This document shows, one piece after another, positions 7,876 through 16,955 of a stretch of DNA of 64,000 nucleotides. The translations under genes were made by a program, and so were the position numbers. The stretch comes from JBDSZL01 sp039925145. Its GTDB lineage: Bacteria > Acidobacteriota > Vicinamibacteria > Vicinamibacterales > SCN-69-37. The notes below the pieces were generated by a model. It ran no database searches and was not told where the DNA came from. It was given only the letters and a program-made list of their open reading frames with translations. The DNA lies in NCBI GenBank assembly GCA_039925145.1, contig JBDSZL010000050.1:30295-94294 (forward strand), read 5' to 3'. Each line of letters starts with the position of its first letter. The first letter of the stretch is position 1.

Positions 7876-8742
7876 ATGCGCATCCTCAAACCTCTTTCGC
7901 TCATTTTCGTTCTGCTGCTCGTGGCGTCGGTCGCCTGGGCACAGACGGCTGTCACCGCTGCTGACATTACGCGGCTGGAAACGACGGCGGCTGACGTCAG
8001 CCGCCAGATTGCCGCCCTGAAAGGGACCGACCCCACGCTTGCGGGCGATCTCGATCGGACGCTCGCGTCGCTCAACGACGACATCACGTACCTGCGTGTG
8101 AAGCTGCGCCGCGAGGGATCGGTGTCGCGCGAGGATTACCTTGGCGTGCGCGACAGGCTCGAGACGCTCCGGACCCGAGCGCAGGGACCGAACGAGAAGG
8201 TTTCCGCGCAACCCGTCAACGGTGACGGACAGACGATCGGCGGCACTCTGCCGGTGGGCACCGCGCTTGACGTCCGGCTGCAGACGCCTCTCGACTCGGG
8301 CACGGCCCGCCTCGAGCAACGCTTCGAAGGTACAACCGTCGTGGATTATCCGGACCAGGGCGGTGTGATCATCCCCGCGGGCTCGGTCGTGCGCGGCTTC
8401 GTGAGCTCCGTCCGTGCCGCAGGGAAGGTCGATCGGCGGGGAAGCCTGACGCTGTCGTTCGACGAAATTCGCATCGGCAGCACGTCATACCGTTTGCGGG
8501 CGGCAGTCACGCAGGCCATGGACGGCAAGATGGGGCAAGACACCGCGCGCATCGGGACGGGTGCGGTCGTCGGCGCGATCATTGGTGGAATTCTCGGTGG
8601 GGGCAAGGGCGCGCTGCTGGGCGTGCTCGTGGGCGGTGGCGGCACGATTGCGGCGACCGACGGCACCGACGTGGTGCTGCCGGCCGGGACCATTCTGCGG
8701 ATTCGACTGGACCAGGCGCTCGAAATTGCGGCCAGTCGCTAA
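7876..8742 (+). CDS. Secreted coiled-coil/glycine-zipper protein of unknown function
   Basis: The 288-residue protein starts with a signal peptide (ILKPLSLIFVLLLVASVAWA). A helical N-terminal region follows (residues 25-100, heptad-like ITRLETTAADVSRQIAALKG). A beta domain at about residues 115-220 contains PVGTALDVRLQTPLDSGTA and VIIPAGSVVRGFV, reminiscent of TrbI/VirB10-like beta barrels. A glycine zipper follows (GTGAVVGAIIGGILGGGKGA) that could insert in or span a membrane, and LPAGTILRIRLDQAL ends the protein. TGGAG precedes the ATG. A cell-envelope role is likely; nothing more specific can be supported. Confidence 0.72.
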   Translation: MRILKPLSLIFVLLLVASVAWAQTAVTAADITRLETTAADVSRQIAALKGTDPTLAGDLDRTLASLNDDITYLRVKLRREGSVSREDYLGVRDRLETLRTRAQGPNEKVSAQPVNGDGQTIGGTLPVGTALDVRLQTPLDSGTARLEQRFEGTTVVDYPDQGGVIIPAGSVVRGFVSSVRAAGKVDRRGSLTLSFDEIRIGSTSYRLRAAVTQAMDGKMGQDTARIGTGAVVGAIIGGILGGGKGALLGVLVGGGGTIAATDGTDVVLPAGTILRIRLDQALEIAASR

Positions 8743-8753
8743 TCGCCCGAGCT

Positions 8754-11453
8754 TTAGCCGATCGATTCCTCGTCGGCTGCATCCCTCAATCCACGTCGCC
8801 GGCGTTTGAGGAAGAGACCCTTTCGGGACAGGCCGAGCAGCTGAGCGGCCTCGGTGACTCTGCCTCCGGTGGCGGCCAGCGCGTGTTGGATGAAGCGCTC
8901 TTCGAGCTCGCTGACAGCTTGGGGCAGGGTCAGATCGAGGCTGATGTGTACGCCGCTCGAAGGCTTGGCGATTGGCGCCGGCGTGCGTGCATTCCACCGG
9001 TCGGCGATGGCGCCGGTCAACGCGGCGCTCGTCAGCGTATCGGTATCTGACGCCATGGCGACGGCACGTCGTATTTCGTTGGCCAGCTCACGAATATTCC
9101 CAGGCCAGTCATAGAGCAGCAGGGCAGCCACGAAGTCATCCCCCAGTCGGAGGCCCTTCCGGTGGCACTCGCGGGAGAAGCGGCTCAGGAACATGGAGGC
9201 AAACGCCGGAATCTCATCCTTGCGTTCGCGCAGAGGCGGTAGCGTCAGCCGGGCCACCCCGAGGCGATAGAACAGATCGGCCCGGAAGCGGCCCTGGGCA
9301 ATGAGCTCTTCGAGGTCGGCATTCGTGGCGGCGACGATGCGAACGGCGACCTGAAGCGGACGAAGCTCGCCGACGGGGTGAATCTCCCCGCTCTCGAGAA
9401 AGCGAAGGAGCTTTGGCTGCGTCATCAGCTCCAGATCGCCCACCTCGTCGAGGAAAAGCGTGCCACGCTCCGCCGCCCGCACGACGCCGAGGTACGAGTC
9501 GTTGGCGCCCGTGAACGCGCCGCGGCGGTGGCCGAACAACTGACTTTCGGCCAGGTCCTTTGGCACCGACGAGCAGTTGAATGGCATGAATGGGCCGCGC
9601 TTGACGCGGCTGTGCTCGTGGATCAACCGGGCAAAGACTTCCTTGCCTGTGCCCGTCTCGCCGGTGAGGAGGACCGGCAGATCTGTGGCGGCGAGCCGCA
9701 TCGCGATGGTGAGCAATTCTGCCATCCGCGGCGACCGGAAGACCGTGTCTCCCTCGTCGGAGGGGAGCAATGTTCTCGGCCACAAGGTCTCGTCGTCTTC
9801 CTGCTCGGTCCCGGCGGCGCGATGCACTGCCATCTGTGCGAGATCGGCCACGCTCTTCACGACGGCGATCTCGTCGAGGTCGCGCAGTTGGCGGACGCGG
9901 ATGGTCACGCGCCGGTCCGACCCCCGCAGTTCCAGTTCGACCGAGCCGTCTGCCCCGACCTCGCTGGACGACGACGGGGTGGCCTGATATTCACAGCCTG
10001 ATTCACTCGAGATATCCAGCTGCGCCTCCGAGATCGTGTCTTCGAGGAGGGAGGCGGCGCGGTGGGCGAGCAATTCGATCGAGTGTCCCGCGCCGACGAT
10101 GGTTGCCGCGTCGGTCAACAGGAGCGCGGCCGCGGTCGTGTCGATCGGACGGCGGGGCACGGCGACGGTGTCATGGCTGCTCGCGAGGATTGCGGCACGG
10201 TCCCGATCAATCCAGCGTTCGTGGTAGCGGTGGCCAATCGCGCGGCAGGCGGCCAGGGCGCGATCGAAGTGGACAGCTCCGGCCGACGGACCCTTGGCGA
10301 GGCTGCTGCAGACGCCCTTGGTGGCTTCGAGCACGATCAGGGGATCGACGGCGCCGCGCGGACAGGCGCGGACCGCGATGGTCAGGATAGCCTGGGCGCG
10401 GGTATGTTCACCCAGGCGGCCGAGTGCGCGGGCCTGGGCGCAGAGCATGGAGGTCCGCAATGCTTTGTATTGGCGGCGATCGAGTTCGGGTTCGGTCTCG
10501 TTGGCTATTTCAACGATCTCGGCCCAGTTGCCGAGCCGTTCCTCCAGGGCGCAGCGGGTCAGTTGATGAGCGAGGTCGTACCAGGAGCGAGCCGGCAGTC
10601 GGTCGCCGGCAGCCACAGCAGCACAGGAACGGAGGGCCTCTTGTGCCGCGCGCACATCGCCGTCATGCAGTTCTGCGAGCACAAGGGTGTCTAGCGCACC
10701 AAACTTCACATAGGTGATCGAATCTGAGCGTGAGATGACTTCGTTGAGGTACCGACGGGCGTGGCCGGTCTGACCTAAGCACACGGCAACGAGACCAATG
10801 TTCGTGGCTGACCCCAGAACATACTTATTGTAATTAAGGGGCTTCGCCCGATTCAGGCATCGTTCCGCAAGAACACGACTCCTTATGAGGTTTCCGCCGG
10901 TCAGCTCAAGTGAGCCTTCAACTTGGTCCAGCGAACACAGCAACGCATCGGTCGGACTCTGTTCCACGAGCCGGCGCGACATTTCGATGTGCCGATGGGC
11001 CTCAATGCAGTTTCCTCTGATCCCCTCGAGCCGAGAAACAGCGAGGTGAAGTGCACCTAAGGAACGCGCGTTACCGAGTCTCCACGCCAACTGTCGTAGC
11101 TCGGCCAGCTTCGAAATCAATTCTGCGGGCACGAGAAGATCACTCAAGCGCAGGAACAGTGCGAATGCGACCTCAAATCTGGTGGACGGCGTGTGAGACG
11201 CCTCGTCGCAAGCTCGTTGGAGATGGTCGATGCTGGCTACGGCATCGCCGAGATCAAACAATGCGACGCCCCGCAGGAACTGCACATGTGTCCGAGACTC
11301 AGCTGTGAGGCTCCACGACGTTAGATCCTGCGTCTCCTGGACCAGTTGCGCCACGCGACCTGTGCGGTAAAGCGCATCCAACTCATGAAGACGAGGGTCA
11401 GGCGCAACCGGATATACGCTCCTTGCCTCTCCGCGGAGCGGAGCTTCGTTCAT
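8754..11453 (-). CDS. Sigma-54-dependent transcriptional activator with N-terminal TPR-like region
   Basis: This 899-residue regulator activates RNA polymerase containing sigma-54. Residues 1 to about 450 are helical and TPR-like (repeated AL.RLG and A..L motifs). A GAF-like segment follows at about 450-560. The AAA+ domain has Walker A GETGTGKE near residue 597, an intact GAFTGA sigma-54 loop near 645, Walker B TLFLDEVGDL and the arginine-finger region. A Fis-type helix-turn-helix ends the protein (VTEAAQLLGLSRKGLFLKRRRR). There is no receiver domain, so the signal must come through the TPR/GAF part. GAGGGG precedes the ATG. The 5' third has noticeably lower GC than the rest. The HD-GYP gene lies just upstream on the same strand. 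Confidence 0.9.
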   Translation of the reverse strand: MNEAPLRGEARSVYPVAPDPRLHELDALYRTGRVAQLVQETQDLTSWSLTAESRTHVQFLRGVALFDLGDAVASIDHLQRACDEASHTPSTRFEVAFALFLRLSDLLVPAELISKLAELRQLAWRLGNARSLGALHLAVSRLEGIRGNCIEAHRHIEMSRRLVEQSPTDALLCSLDQVEGSLELTGGNLIRSRVLAERCLNRAKPLNYNKYVLGSATNIGLVAVCLGQTGHARRYLNEVISRSDSITYVKFGALDTLVLAELHDGDVRAAQEALRSCAAVAAGDRLPARSWYDLAHQLTRCALEERLGNWAEIVEIANETEPELDRRQYKALRTSMLCAQARALGRLGEHTRAQAILTIAVRACPRGAVDPLIVLEATKGVCSSLAKGPSAGAVHFDRALAACRAIGHRYHERWIDRDRAAILASSHDTVAVPRRPIDTTAAALLLTDAATIVGAGHSIELLAHRAASLLEDTISEAQLDISSESGCEYQATPSSSSEVGADGSVELELRGSDRRVTIRVRQLRDLDEIAVVKSVADLAQMAVHRAAGTEQEDDETLWPRTLLPSDEGDTVFRSPRMAELLTIAMRLAATDLPVLLTGETGTGKEVFARLIHEHSRVKRGPFMPFNCSSVPKDLAESQLFGHRRGAFTGANDSYLGVVRAAERGTLFLDEVGDLELMTQPKLLRFLESGEIHPVGELRPLQVAVRIVAATNADLEELIAQGRFRADLFYRLGVARLTLPPLRERKDEIPAFASMFLSRFSRECHRKGLRLGDDFVAALLLYDWPGNIRELANEIRRAVAMASDTDTLTSAALTGAIADRWNARTPAPIAKPSSGVHISLDLTLPQAVSELEERFIQHALAATGGRVTEAAQLLGLSRKGLFLKRRRRGLRDAADEESIG

Positions 11454-11602
11454 GGTCTACCCCCTCAGGTTAGAGGCGGGAGATTATCAGAAATTACATG
11501 CACGGAACAGCCGGCGAAGTGGCGTGAAAACATTTGAAGCCACAGTCTTCACTCCATTCGGAGATGCAGCGGCGGCGGCTGCCGGCGAGGCGATGGTGGG
11601 GC

Positions 11603-13525
11603 TCAGTGCACCCTGGCTCCCGTCGAATCCTGCATCAGAAGCGGAGCATCGCCGGCACGGACACCTGAGTTTAGACATGCCGCGAACAGAGTGGCAGAAC
11701 TCTCCAGAATCCTTCGATGATCCACTTCAAATGGCTCTGTCCCATAGCACGTCAGCACGCCCATCGGAAGATTTGGACCATCCAGAAGTGGTACCGACAG
11801 CGCGTATCTAAGCGGCGTCGTGAAAGTTCGCGCTATGGGACCGAGCTCCAACGCAGCGTTGGAGTTCACGACTGCCTGTCTGTGAGCCAACACCCAGCCA
11901 GAAATTCGCTCGCCCATCCCGATCCGCAGCCCTTCAATTGCCGAGGTACCCACACCAATGGACACAGCAACGGCAAGGTCATTGGTCTGCCGTGCGAGAA
12001 AGACTGTCATATTGGCGAGGGGTATCACACGACGGAGATGACGAAACAAGATCTCGCCCGCTGACGGGACAGAGGTCGCCAAAGGTAGCTCCCGCCGGAG
12101 TTCGTTGAATTCCCGTTCTTCGGCGGTCGTTGCCGTGATCGCCTGTGCAGGCGCGAGAATTCGGACTACTTGGCCCTGTGGCTCCGCTCTCTCTTCCTCA
12201 ACCTCGAGTTGATCCAGGATGGCCAGAAAGCCATTGATGACCCAGGGGTCATACCAAAAGCCACTACGCTCGCGGAGCACCTGCTCCGCGTGGGCCCTAG
12301 GATATCTAGGTCTGTATGGCCGATCAGATGTGAGCGCATCGTAACAGTCCACGACGGAAAGAATTCTCGCGCCAATTGGGATTTCCTGTCCCTTCAGGCC
12401 TGCCGGGTACCCGCTTCCGTCCCAGTTCTCATGATGGTGTCTGACTATTGGTTCCACCGGATAAGGGAAATTGATCGACTTCAGGATGTCAGCGCCCACA
12501 GAAGCGTGAACTTTCATCCGGTCAAATTCGGCGGCGGTCAAGGGCCCGGGCTTGTTGAGGATGTACTCGGGCACAGCGAGCTTGCCGGTGTCATGCAGAA
12601 GCGCGGCTGCTCTGATGGCGTCCAGTTGCTTTTCATCCGTTACGCCGAGCGCTTGGGCGAGCGCCATGGTGTAACGTTGCACGCGCCGAATATGCCCATG
12701 GGTGACTTGGTCCTTGGCGTCAATCGCGAGCGCTAGCGCTTCTACCGTTGAAAGAAACACACGGTTCAGTTCGATATTTCTTTCGCGTTCGACCTCGACT
12801 CGCTTATTTGCCCACGAGTAAGTCAGGAACATCACGATCAGTAACGGAAAGATCGCCAGGACAAACTCGGGTCTGATTTCCCTAGTGTTGTAAACGAGAA
12901 GTGCAGCTATCGATCCCCCGGCCGTGTAGTTGAGGAGCAACTCCCTGAAGTGCTTCCACCATAGTCCCCACGGACTCGCTCGCTGTTGGAGAGACAGCGC
13001 AATCGTGATGAGCCACGTGTTGATCAGAAAGTAGAGCGTTGTAAAGGCAGTGAGCTGAAGGAGAAAGTAGGAGTCGAACGGAGCTGCGGTTCTGAACAGA
13101 GGCTGAATGCCCGCGACTCCAGATGCTATCCAAATTGAGAGAGGAGGTGCGGTCAGGTTGAAAAGAAGCGGTTGCCACCGCAGCCCCTTCGACCATAGAA
13201 GGTAGACTGAAATGAACAGCGCATCGAGCAAGACGAGAACAGTGCCGCCCGGTCGGCCAAAAAGAAGTGTGCCAGCGATCACGAAGGTCTCTGAAATCGA
13301 GATTCCCACGTGAGTCGTAGTGACCGACAGCGTAACCGGAAGAAGACCGCTGGCGATGGTCAGCGCAACGAGCGCGAGCCACTGAATTCGGTATTCAGGG
13401 ATCTGATCCCACGAGCTGAATAGCTGGATGGCGCTCACCCAAATGACGAGAGCGCCACATAGAACTACGGTAAAGACGTAAGCGCTAGTAGCTGTCGAAT
13501 AAGCTGTTCTCCTTTCGATAGGCAT
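11603..13525 (-). CDS. Membrane-bound HD-GYP domain protein with C-terminal GAF domain
   Basis: HD-GYP proteins hydrolyse cyclic di-GMP. The 640-residue protein has an N-terminal membrane region with about seven hydrophobic segments (residues 15-235), a short coiled linker (NKRVEVERERNIELNRVF) and the HD-GYP domain. That domain has HDTGK near residue 310, HHENWDGSGYPAG near 365 and ARILSVVDCYDALTSDRPYR. A GAF-like sensor domain follows at about 475-620 (MTVFLARQTNDLAVAVSIGVG). All metal-binding and GYP residues I can check are present, so it is probably active. GC is near 50-55%, well below the flanks. It may form a regulatory unit with the sigma-54 activator 149 bases downstream. Confidence 0.92.
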   Translation of the reverse strand: MPIERRTAYSTATSAYVFTVVLCGALVIWVSAIQLFSSWDQIPEYRIQWLALVALTIASGLLPVTLSVTTTHVGISISETFVIAGTLLFGRPGGTVLVLLDALFISVYLLWSKGLRWQPLLFNLTAPPLSIWIASGVAGIQPLFRTAAPFDSYFLLQLTAFTTLYFLINTWLITIALSLQQRASPWGLWWKHFRELLLNYTAGGSIAALLVYNTREIRPEFVLAIFPLLIVMFLTYSWANKRVEVERERNIELNRVFLSTVEALALAIDAKDQVTHGHIRRVQRYTMALAQALGVTDEKQLDAIRAAALLHDTGKLAVPEYILNKPGPLTAAEFDRMKVHASVGADILKSINFPYPVEPIVRHHHENWDGSGYPAGLKGQEIPIGARILSVVDCYDALTSDRPYRPRYPRAHAEQVLRERSGFWYDPWVINGFLAILDQLEVEEERAEPQGQVVRILAPAQAITATTAEEREFNELRRELPLATSVPSAGEILFRHLRRVIPLANMTVFLARQTNDLAVAVSIGVGTSAIEGLRIGMGERISGWVLAHRQAVVNSNAALELGPIARTFTTPLRYALSVPLLDGPNLPMGVLTCYGTEPFEVDHRRILESSATLFAACLNSGVRAGDAPLLMQDSTGARVH

Positions 13526-13825
13526 GGCTAGAGCTTCGCTCTAGTAATTCTATCGAGCAAACACGGTATTCCCACTAGGTTGTCCCGCCCAAGGGGGCGC
13601 CGACGGGAGCCTAGCCGAGCCAGACGATAATATCGAATCGAGTCATGAAATCCCTTTCAGGCATTAACGGAGCCAACTGAGCCAGTGAACTTTTGGCGAC
13701 CATCGTCGCTCTCTATCCGACTGAAAAATAAGAACTTGCGTCGTTACGAATAGGTGCCTGAGGCGATTCGACTGCTGAGTTCTTGCCGCAATCGTGACAA
13801 ATTTGTCGGCTGGAGTTCCGCCTCG
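13526..13825. other. Intergenic region upstream of the HD-GYP gene
   Basis: No convincing ORF lies in these 300 bases. They hold the 5' leader of the HD-GYP gene, including a foldable element at 13575-13614, and the short 3' flank of the protease gene. GC is lower than in the surrounding genome. Confidence 0.5.
13575..13614 (-). promoter_or_regulatory. Foldable 5' leader element of the HD-GYP gene
   Basis: Nested complementary segments pair 13575-13579 with 13610-13614, 13583-13585 with 13606-13608, and 13586-13590 with 13595-13599 around a four-base loop. No T-run follows on the minus strand, so it is not an obvious terminator. It does not match the cyclic-di-GMP riboswitch sequences I know. 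Confidence 0.3.
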
Positions 13826-15457
13826 TCACTCCGGCTGCGCCACCGTCCGCCCACCCCAGACGATGGTGTCGCCGGTCACGCTGCCGCTGCGGCCGCCCCA
13901 GACGATGGTGTCGCCCGTGACCGCCACGCCTCGGCCACCCAAGACAGTCGTGTCGCCCGTGACCCGGCCCCCCCACACGAACGTGTGGCCCGTCACCGCC
14001 CCGGCACTGCCAAGCGTCGGTTCAACGTGCCATCCCTCGATGACTTCGCCCCCGATGAGACTGGCTATCGGCGCCGTCACCACGTCCCGGTTCTCGATGA
14101 ACGCCGCCGCCAGCGGGATATTCACGCTGCCGGCACCTTGATCCGCAAGCCCAAACCCGGTCAACTCCTGGGCCGTGAACTGCAACGCGAACTTCACTTC
14201 AGCCGGCGTCAACTTCGGTTGAAGCTGGATCAACTGCGCCACGGCGCCAGAGACTACGGCCGTCGCCATGCTCGAGCCCGACAGCGTCAGATAGGCGCCG
14301 CCGCTTGTGCCCGCGACACGACGCTCCGGCCAGCTCTCCCAGAGCGTGCTGCCAACAGCCCCGGTGGAGGTGATCGCGTTGCCAGGCGCAACGACATCCG
14401 GCTTGATCTGCCACGATGAGGGATCGAACGGATCGCCCACCGGTCCTCGCGAGCTGTACGAAGCCACGCCGTCGTCAGACCGAGCCACGGTGCCACGCGT
14501 GTTCAGTGCTCCCACAGTCAGGGCCCCGGGCGTGTAGCCGGGCGAGACCACCCCGCCCACCACCTGCGTCCCATCCGCCGTCTTTCCCAGGTTGCCCGCC
14601 GAGCACACGACGACAAGCCCTGACGCGACAGCCCGTTCTACGGCCTGCGCCAGCGGGTCGTCGGCGGCCGCGCTCGTTGCCGGATGTCCCAGCGAGAGAT
14701 TCAGAACCCGAATCCGGAACCGCGTCTGGTTCGCCACCGCCCACTCGATCGCCTCGATGACATCCGACACGTAACCCGTGCCGTCAGCCGCGAGCACCCT
14801 CAGGCTGATGAGCTCGGCGCCCGGCGCCATCCCGACGTAACTGTTGCCGTCCGAGGTGCGGCTCCCGCCGCCGCTGCCAGCGATGATTCCCGCCACGTGC
14901 GTGCCGTGCCCGTACCGGTCGTCCACCCCCTCGTCGGTGAAGTCCTTTGCGGTTCGAAGACGGCCAACGAGGTCAGGGTGTCCGGAAATCCCCGAGTCAA
15001 TCACGGCGACGCCAATGCCGAGCCCGGTGAGCCCACCAAAGTTTCCGGACGAGCCGGAAGACCGCCACAGCTGGGCCGCGCCGGTCGCCTGCGTGGTGAC
15101 CGCCATCGTGCTCGTCACCACATCGTCGGCGTTCAACGCGCCCACATTGGCGTCCGCCGCGAGCGCATTCAGTTGCCGCGCGCTCCCCACCAGCCGGGCG
15201 CCCATCTGGAGCCGACGATCGGCGCGCACACCATAGGTCCGCACCAGCCGGTCCACCTCTGATTGCGAGGCCTCGAGCAGCACACTGAACGTTCCAGGCG
15301 CTCCAGTCGCCAGTTGTTGTTCGAGGCCCTGGGCCAGGCGTGCCCGGTGCCTGACGCCCTGTGCCGCGACGGGAAAATTAACCCCGGCGGCAACAACGAT
15401 CAGCGAAACCGCCAGAAAACCGAAGAGATAACGGGCTGGTTGAGAGGAAGCATTCAT
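13826..15457 (-). CDS. Secreted subtilisin-like serine protease (S8) with C-terminal repeats
   Basis: This is a 543-residue exported peptidase. It has a signal peptide (YLFGFLAVSLIVVAAGVNFPVAAQG), then an I9-like propeptide region to about residue 120 (FSVLLEASQSEVDRLVRTYG). The S8 catalytic domain has Asp in VAVIDSGI (near 153), His in GHGTHVAGI (near 185) and Ser in LSGSSMATAV (near 394), with oxyanion Asn in VCSAGN. The last 50 residues carry four copies of VTGDTIVWGGR-like repeats. ATG 15457 was preferred to the longer frame because AAGGA lies 8 bases upstream and the signal peptide then starts correctly. Substrates are unknown. Confidence 0.93.
   Translation of the reverse strand: MNASSQPARYLFGFLAVSLIVVAAGVNFPVAAQGVRHRARLAQGLEQQLATGAPGTFSVLLEASQSEVDRLVRTYGVRADRRLQMGARLVGSARQLNALAADANVGALNADDVVTSTMAVTTQATGAAQLWRSSGSSGNFGGLTGLGIGVAVIDSGISGHPDLVGRLRTAKDFTDEGVDDRYGHGTHVAGIIAGSGGGSRTSDGNSYVGMAPGAELISLRVLAADGTGYVSDVIEAIEWAVANQTRFRIRVLNLSLGHPATSAAADDPLAQAVERAVASGLVVVCSAGNLGKTADGTQVVGGVVSPGYTPGALTVGALNTRGTVARSDDGVASYSSRGPVGDPFDPSSWQIKPDVVAPGNAITSTGAVGSTLWESWPERRVAGTSGGAYLTLSGSSMATAVVSGAVAQLIQLQPKLTPAEVKFALQFTAQELTGFGLADQGAGSVNIPLAAAFIENRDVVTAPIASLIGGEVIEGWHVEPTLGSAGAVTGHTFVWGGRVTGDTTVLGGRGVAVTGDTIVWGGRSGSVTGDTIVWGGRTVAQPE
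13847..13996 (-). repeat. Four in-frame repeats encoding VTGDTIVWGGR-type units
   Basis: The copies are at 13847-13879, 13889-13921, 13931-13963 and 13964-13996. Reading the protein N to C, the units are VTGHTFVWGGR, VTGDTTVLGGR, VTGDTIVWGGR and VTGDTIVWGGR, with three-residue spacers after the second and third. The DNA of the last two copies is nearly identical, which points to recent tandem duplication. Confidence 0.85.
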
Positions 15458-15853
15458 GGGTCGCGTCCTTGGGGAGCCAGGTCGAAAGTTCTCGGCCGGC
15501 GCAATCCAGTTGTCTTGCAACGTGCTCTCGAACCCTGGCCATCGAATCTGATGAAACCAGGCTGACTGCTGTCACGGAGCTACGAACGAACATCGGACGA
15601 ACCCAAAAACGTAAGAGACCGTCGAAAACTGAAAGTCCGCGACGCTCCCGCTCCGTTCTTCCGGTAGGAAGGGTGGTCAGTAGTACACAATTGCACACAA
15701 AATTGAAAGCGCTGTTTCAGTTTTGTGTGCAGGATGATCAGAATTCGGACTGCGAGGTGACCTTTGTCTTCCCCTGCAAATCCCGCCACGGGGCCGGCCT
15801 GGCGTGAAAGAATCACGAGGCGCGGCGAGCCTTGCCCGCGCGGAGGACCCGAC
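15458..15853. other. Divergent intergenic region between protease and aminotransferase genes
   Basis: These 396 bases separate two divergent genes, so both promoters should lie here. I see no believable ORF; the open frames have no start near a ribosome site. The outstanding item is the long palindrome at 15693-15730. The central part is AT-richer than its surroundings. Confidence 0.5.
15693..15730. repeat. 38-base near-perfect palindrome
   Basis: Arms of 16 bases (15693-15708 and 15715-15730) match at 15 positions, and the only exception is a G-T pair in RNA. The loop is GCGCTG. It lies 123 bases before the aminotransferase start and 235 bases from the protease start. It could be an operator or an RNA hairpin; no T-run follows on either strand. 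Confidence 0.7.
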
Positions 15854-16954
15854 ATGGATCTACCCGTAACTGAACGGCTGCTGCTCGGCCCCGGACCTTC
15901 GCCTGTGTCACCGCGGGTCATGGCGGCACTGGGAGCCCCGCAGCGCTCGCATCTCGACCCCGAGCTGCTCTCCTTGCTCGACGACATCCGCGCACGCCTC
16001 GGACGCGTTTTCGGCGCGTCTGCCGATGCGGAAACGCTCGCGGTGTCAGGCACGGGGTCAGCCGCGATGGAGGCCGTTGTGGCCAATCTCGCCGATCCGA
16101 GCCGTCATGCCCTGGTGGTGGTGACCGGCTATTTCGGCGACCGTCTGGCGACGCTGCTGGCCCGCTACGGCGCCAGCGTGGAGCGCCTCGAGGGTGAGTG
16201 GGGGCGCGCCATCGATCCCGACCGCGTCGAGCACGCGCTCGCGCAACGCCGATACGACCTGGTGGCGGTGGTGCACGGCGAGACGTCGACCGGCGTGCTG
16301 AATCCAGTGGCCGACGTCGCGCGTCTTGCCCGCAGGCACGATGCCCTCGTCATCGTCGACGCGGTCACGTCGCTCGGCGCCGTCCCGCTGAACGTCGACG
16401 AGGCGCAGATCGATGCGTGCTACTCGTGCTCGCAGAAAGGACTCGGCGCCCCATCGGGTTTATCTCCAGTGACGTTCTCCCGCCGCGCCCTCGAGCGACG
16501 TGTTGTCTGCCGGAGCTTCTATCTCGACATCGGACTCCTCCGCGACTACTGGGTCGGACGTAAGTATCACCACACCATCTCCGCGCCGCTCGTCTATGCC
16601 CTGGCCGAAGCCCTGGCAGAAGTGGAAACCGAGGGCCTGGAGGCACGTTGGAAGCGGCACGAGTCTGTGCACCACGCGTTTGTGGCGGCGCTGGACGGCA
16701 TGGGGTTGTCGCTGCTGCCTCCTCCGGCCGAACGCCTGTGGACGCTCAACACAGTGCGCGTGCCGGATGGCATCGACGAGCCGGCGGTGAGGCGCGCGCT
16801 CCTGCAGCGACACAACATCGAGATTGGGGCCGGCCTAGGACCTCTGGCAGGCAAGATCTGGCGTGTCGGCTTGATGGGTTCGGGTGCGACCTTGGCCAAT
16901 GTGACCACGCTCACGGCCGCGCTCAAGCAGGTGCTGGCCGATCCCGCGGGCTGA
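15854..16954 (+). CDS. PLP-dependent alanine--glyoxylate/serine aminotransferase family protein
   Basis: The 366-residue class V aminotransferase matches the alanine-glyoxylate / serine-pyruvate group: LLLGPGPSPVSPRVMAALG, SGTGSAAMEAVVANL, HGETSTGVLNP, IVDAVTSLGAVPL and the PLP-binding Lys195 in SCSQKGLGAPSG. These enzymes move an amino group between alanine or serine and glyoxylate or pyruvate in the cytoplasm. GGAGGA is spaced six bases before the ATG at 15854, so the longer frame upstream is not used. The mtgA start lies one base past the stop, but the functions are not obviously linked. The exact amino donor cannot be read from sequence. Confidence 0.92.
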   Translation: MDLPVTERLLLGPGPSPVSPRVMAALGAPQRSHLDPELLSLLDDIRARLGRVFGASADAETLAVSGTGSAAMEAVVANLADPSRHALVVVTGYFGDRLATLLARYGASVERLEGEWGRAIDPDRVEHALAQRRYDLVAVVHGETSTGVLNPVADVARLARRHDALVIVDAVTSLGAVPLNVDEAQIDACYSCSQKGLGAPSGLSPVTFSRRALERRVVCRSFYLDIGLLRDYWVGRKYHHTISAPLVYALAEALAEVETEGLEARWKRHESVHHAFVAALDGMGLSLLPPPAERLWTLNTVRVPDGIDEPAVRRALLQRHNIEIGAGLGPLAGKIWRVGLMGSGATLANVTTLTAALKQVLADPAG

Positions 16955-16955
16955 C

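Noticed and set aside
15469..15807. Short plus- and minus-strand frames across the 15.5-15.8 kb intergenic region
   Set aside because: They run through the palindrome, have no ribosome site and contain no recognisable pattern.
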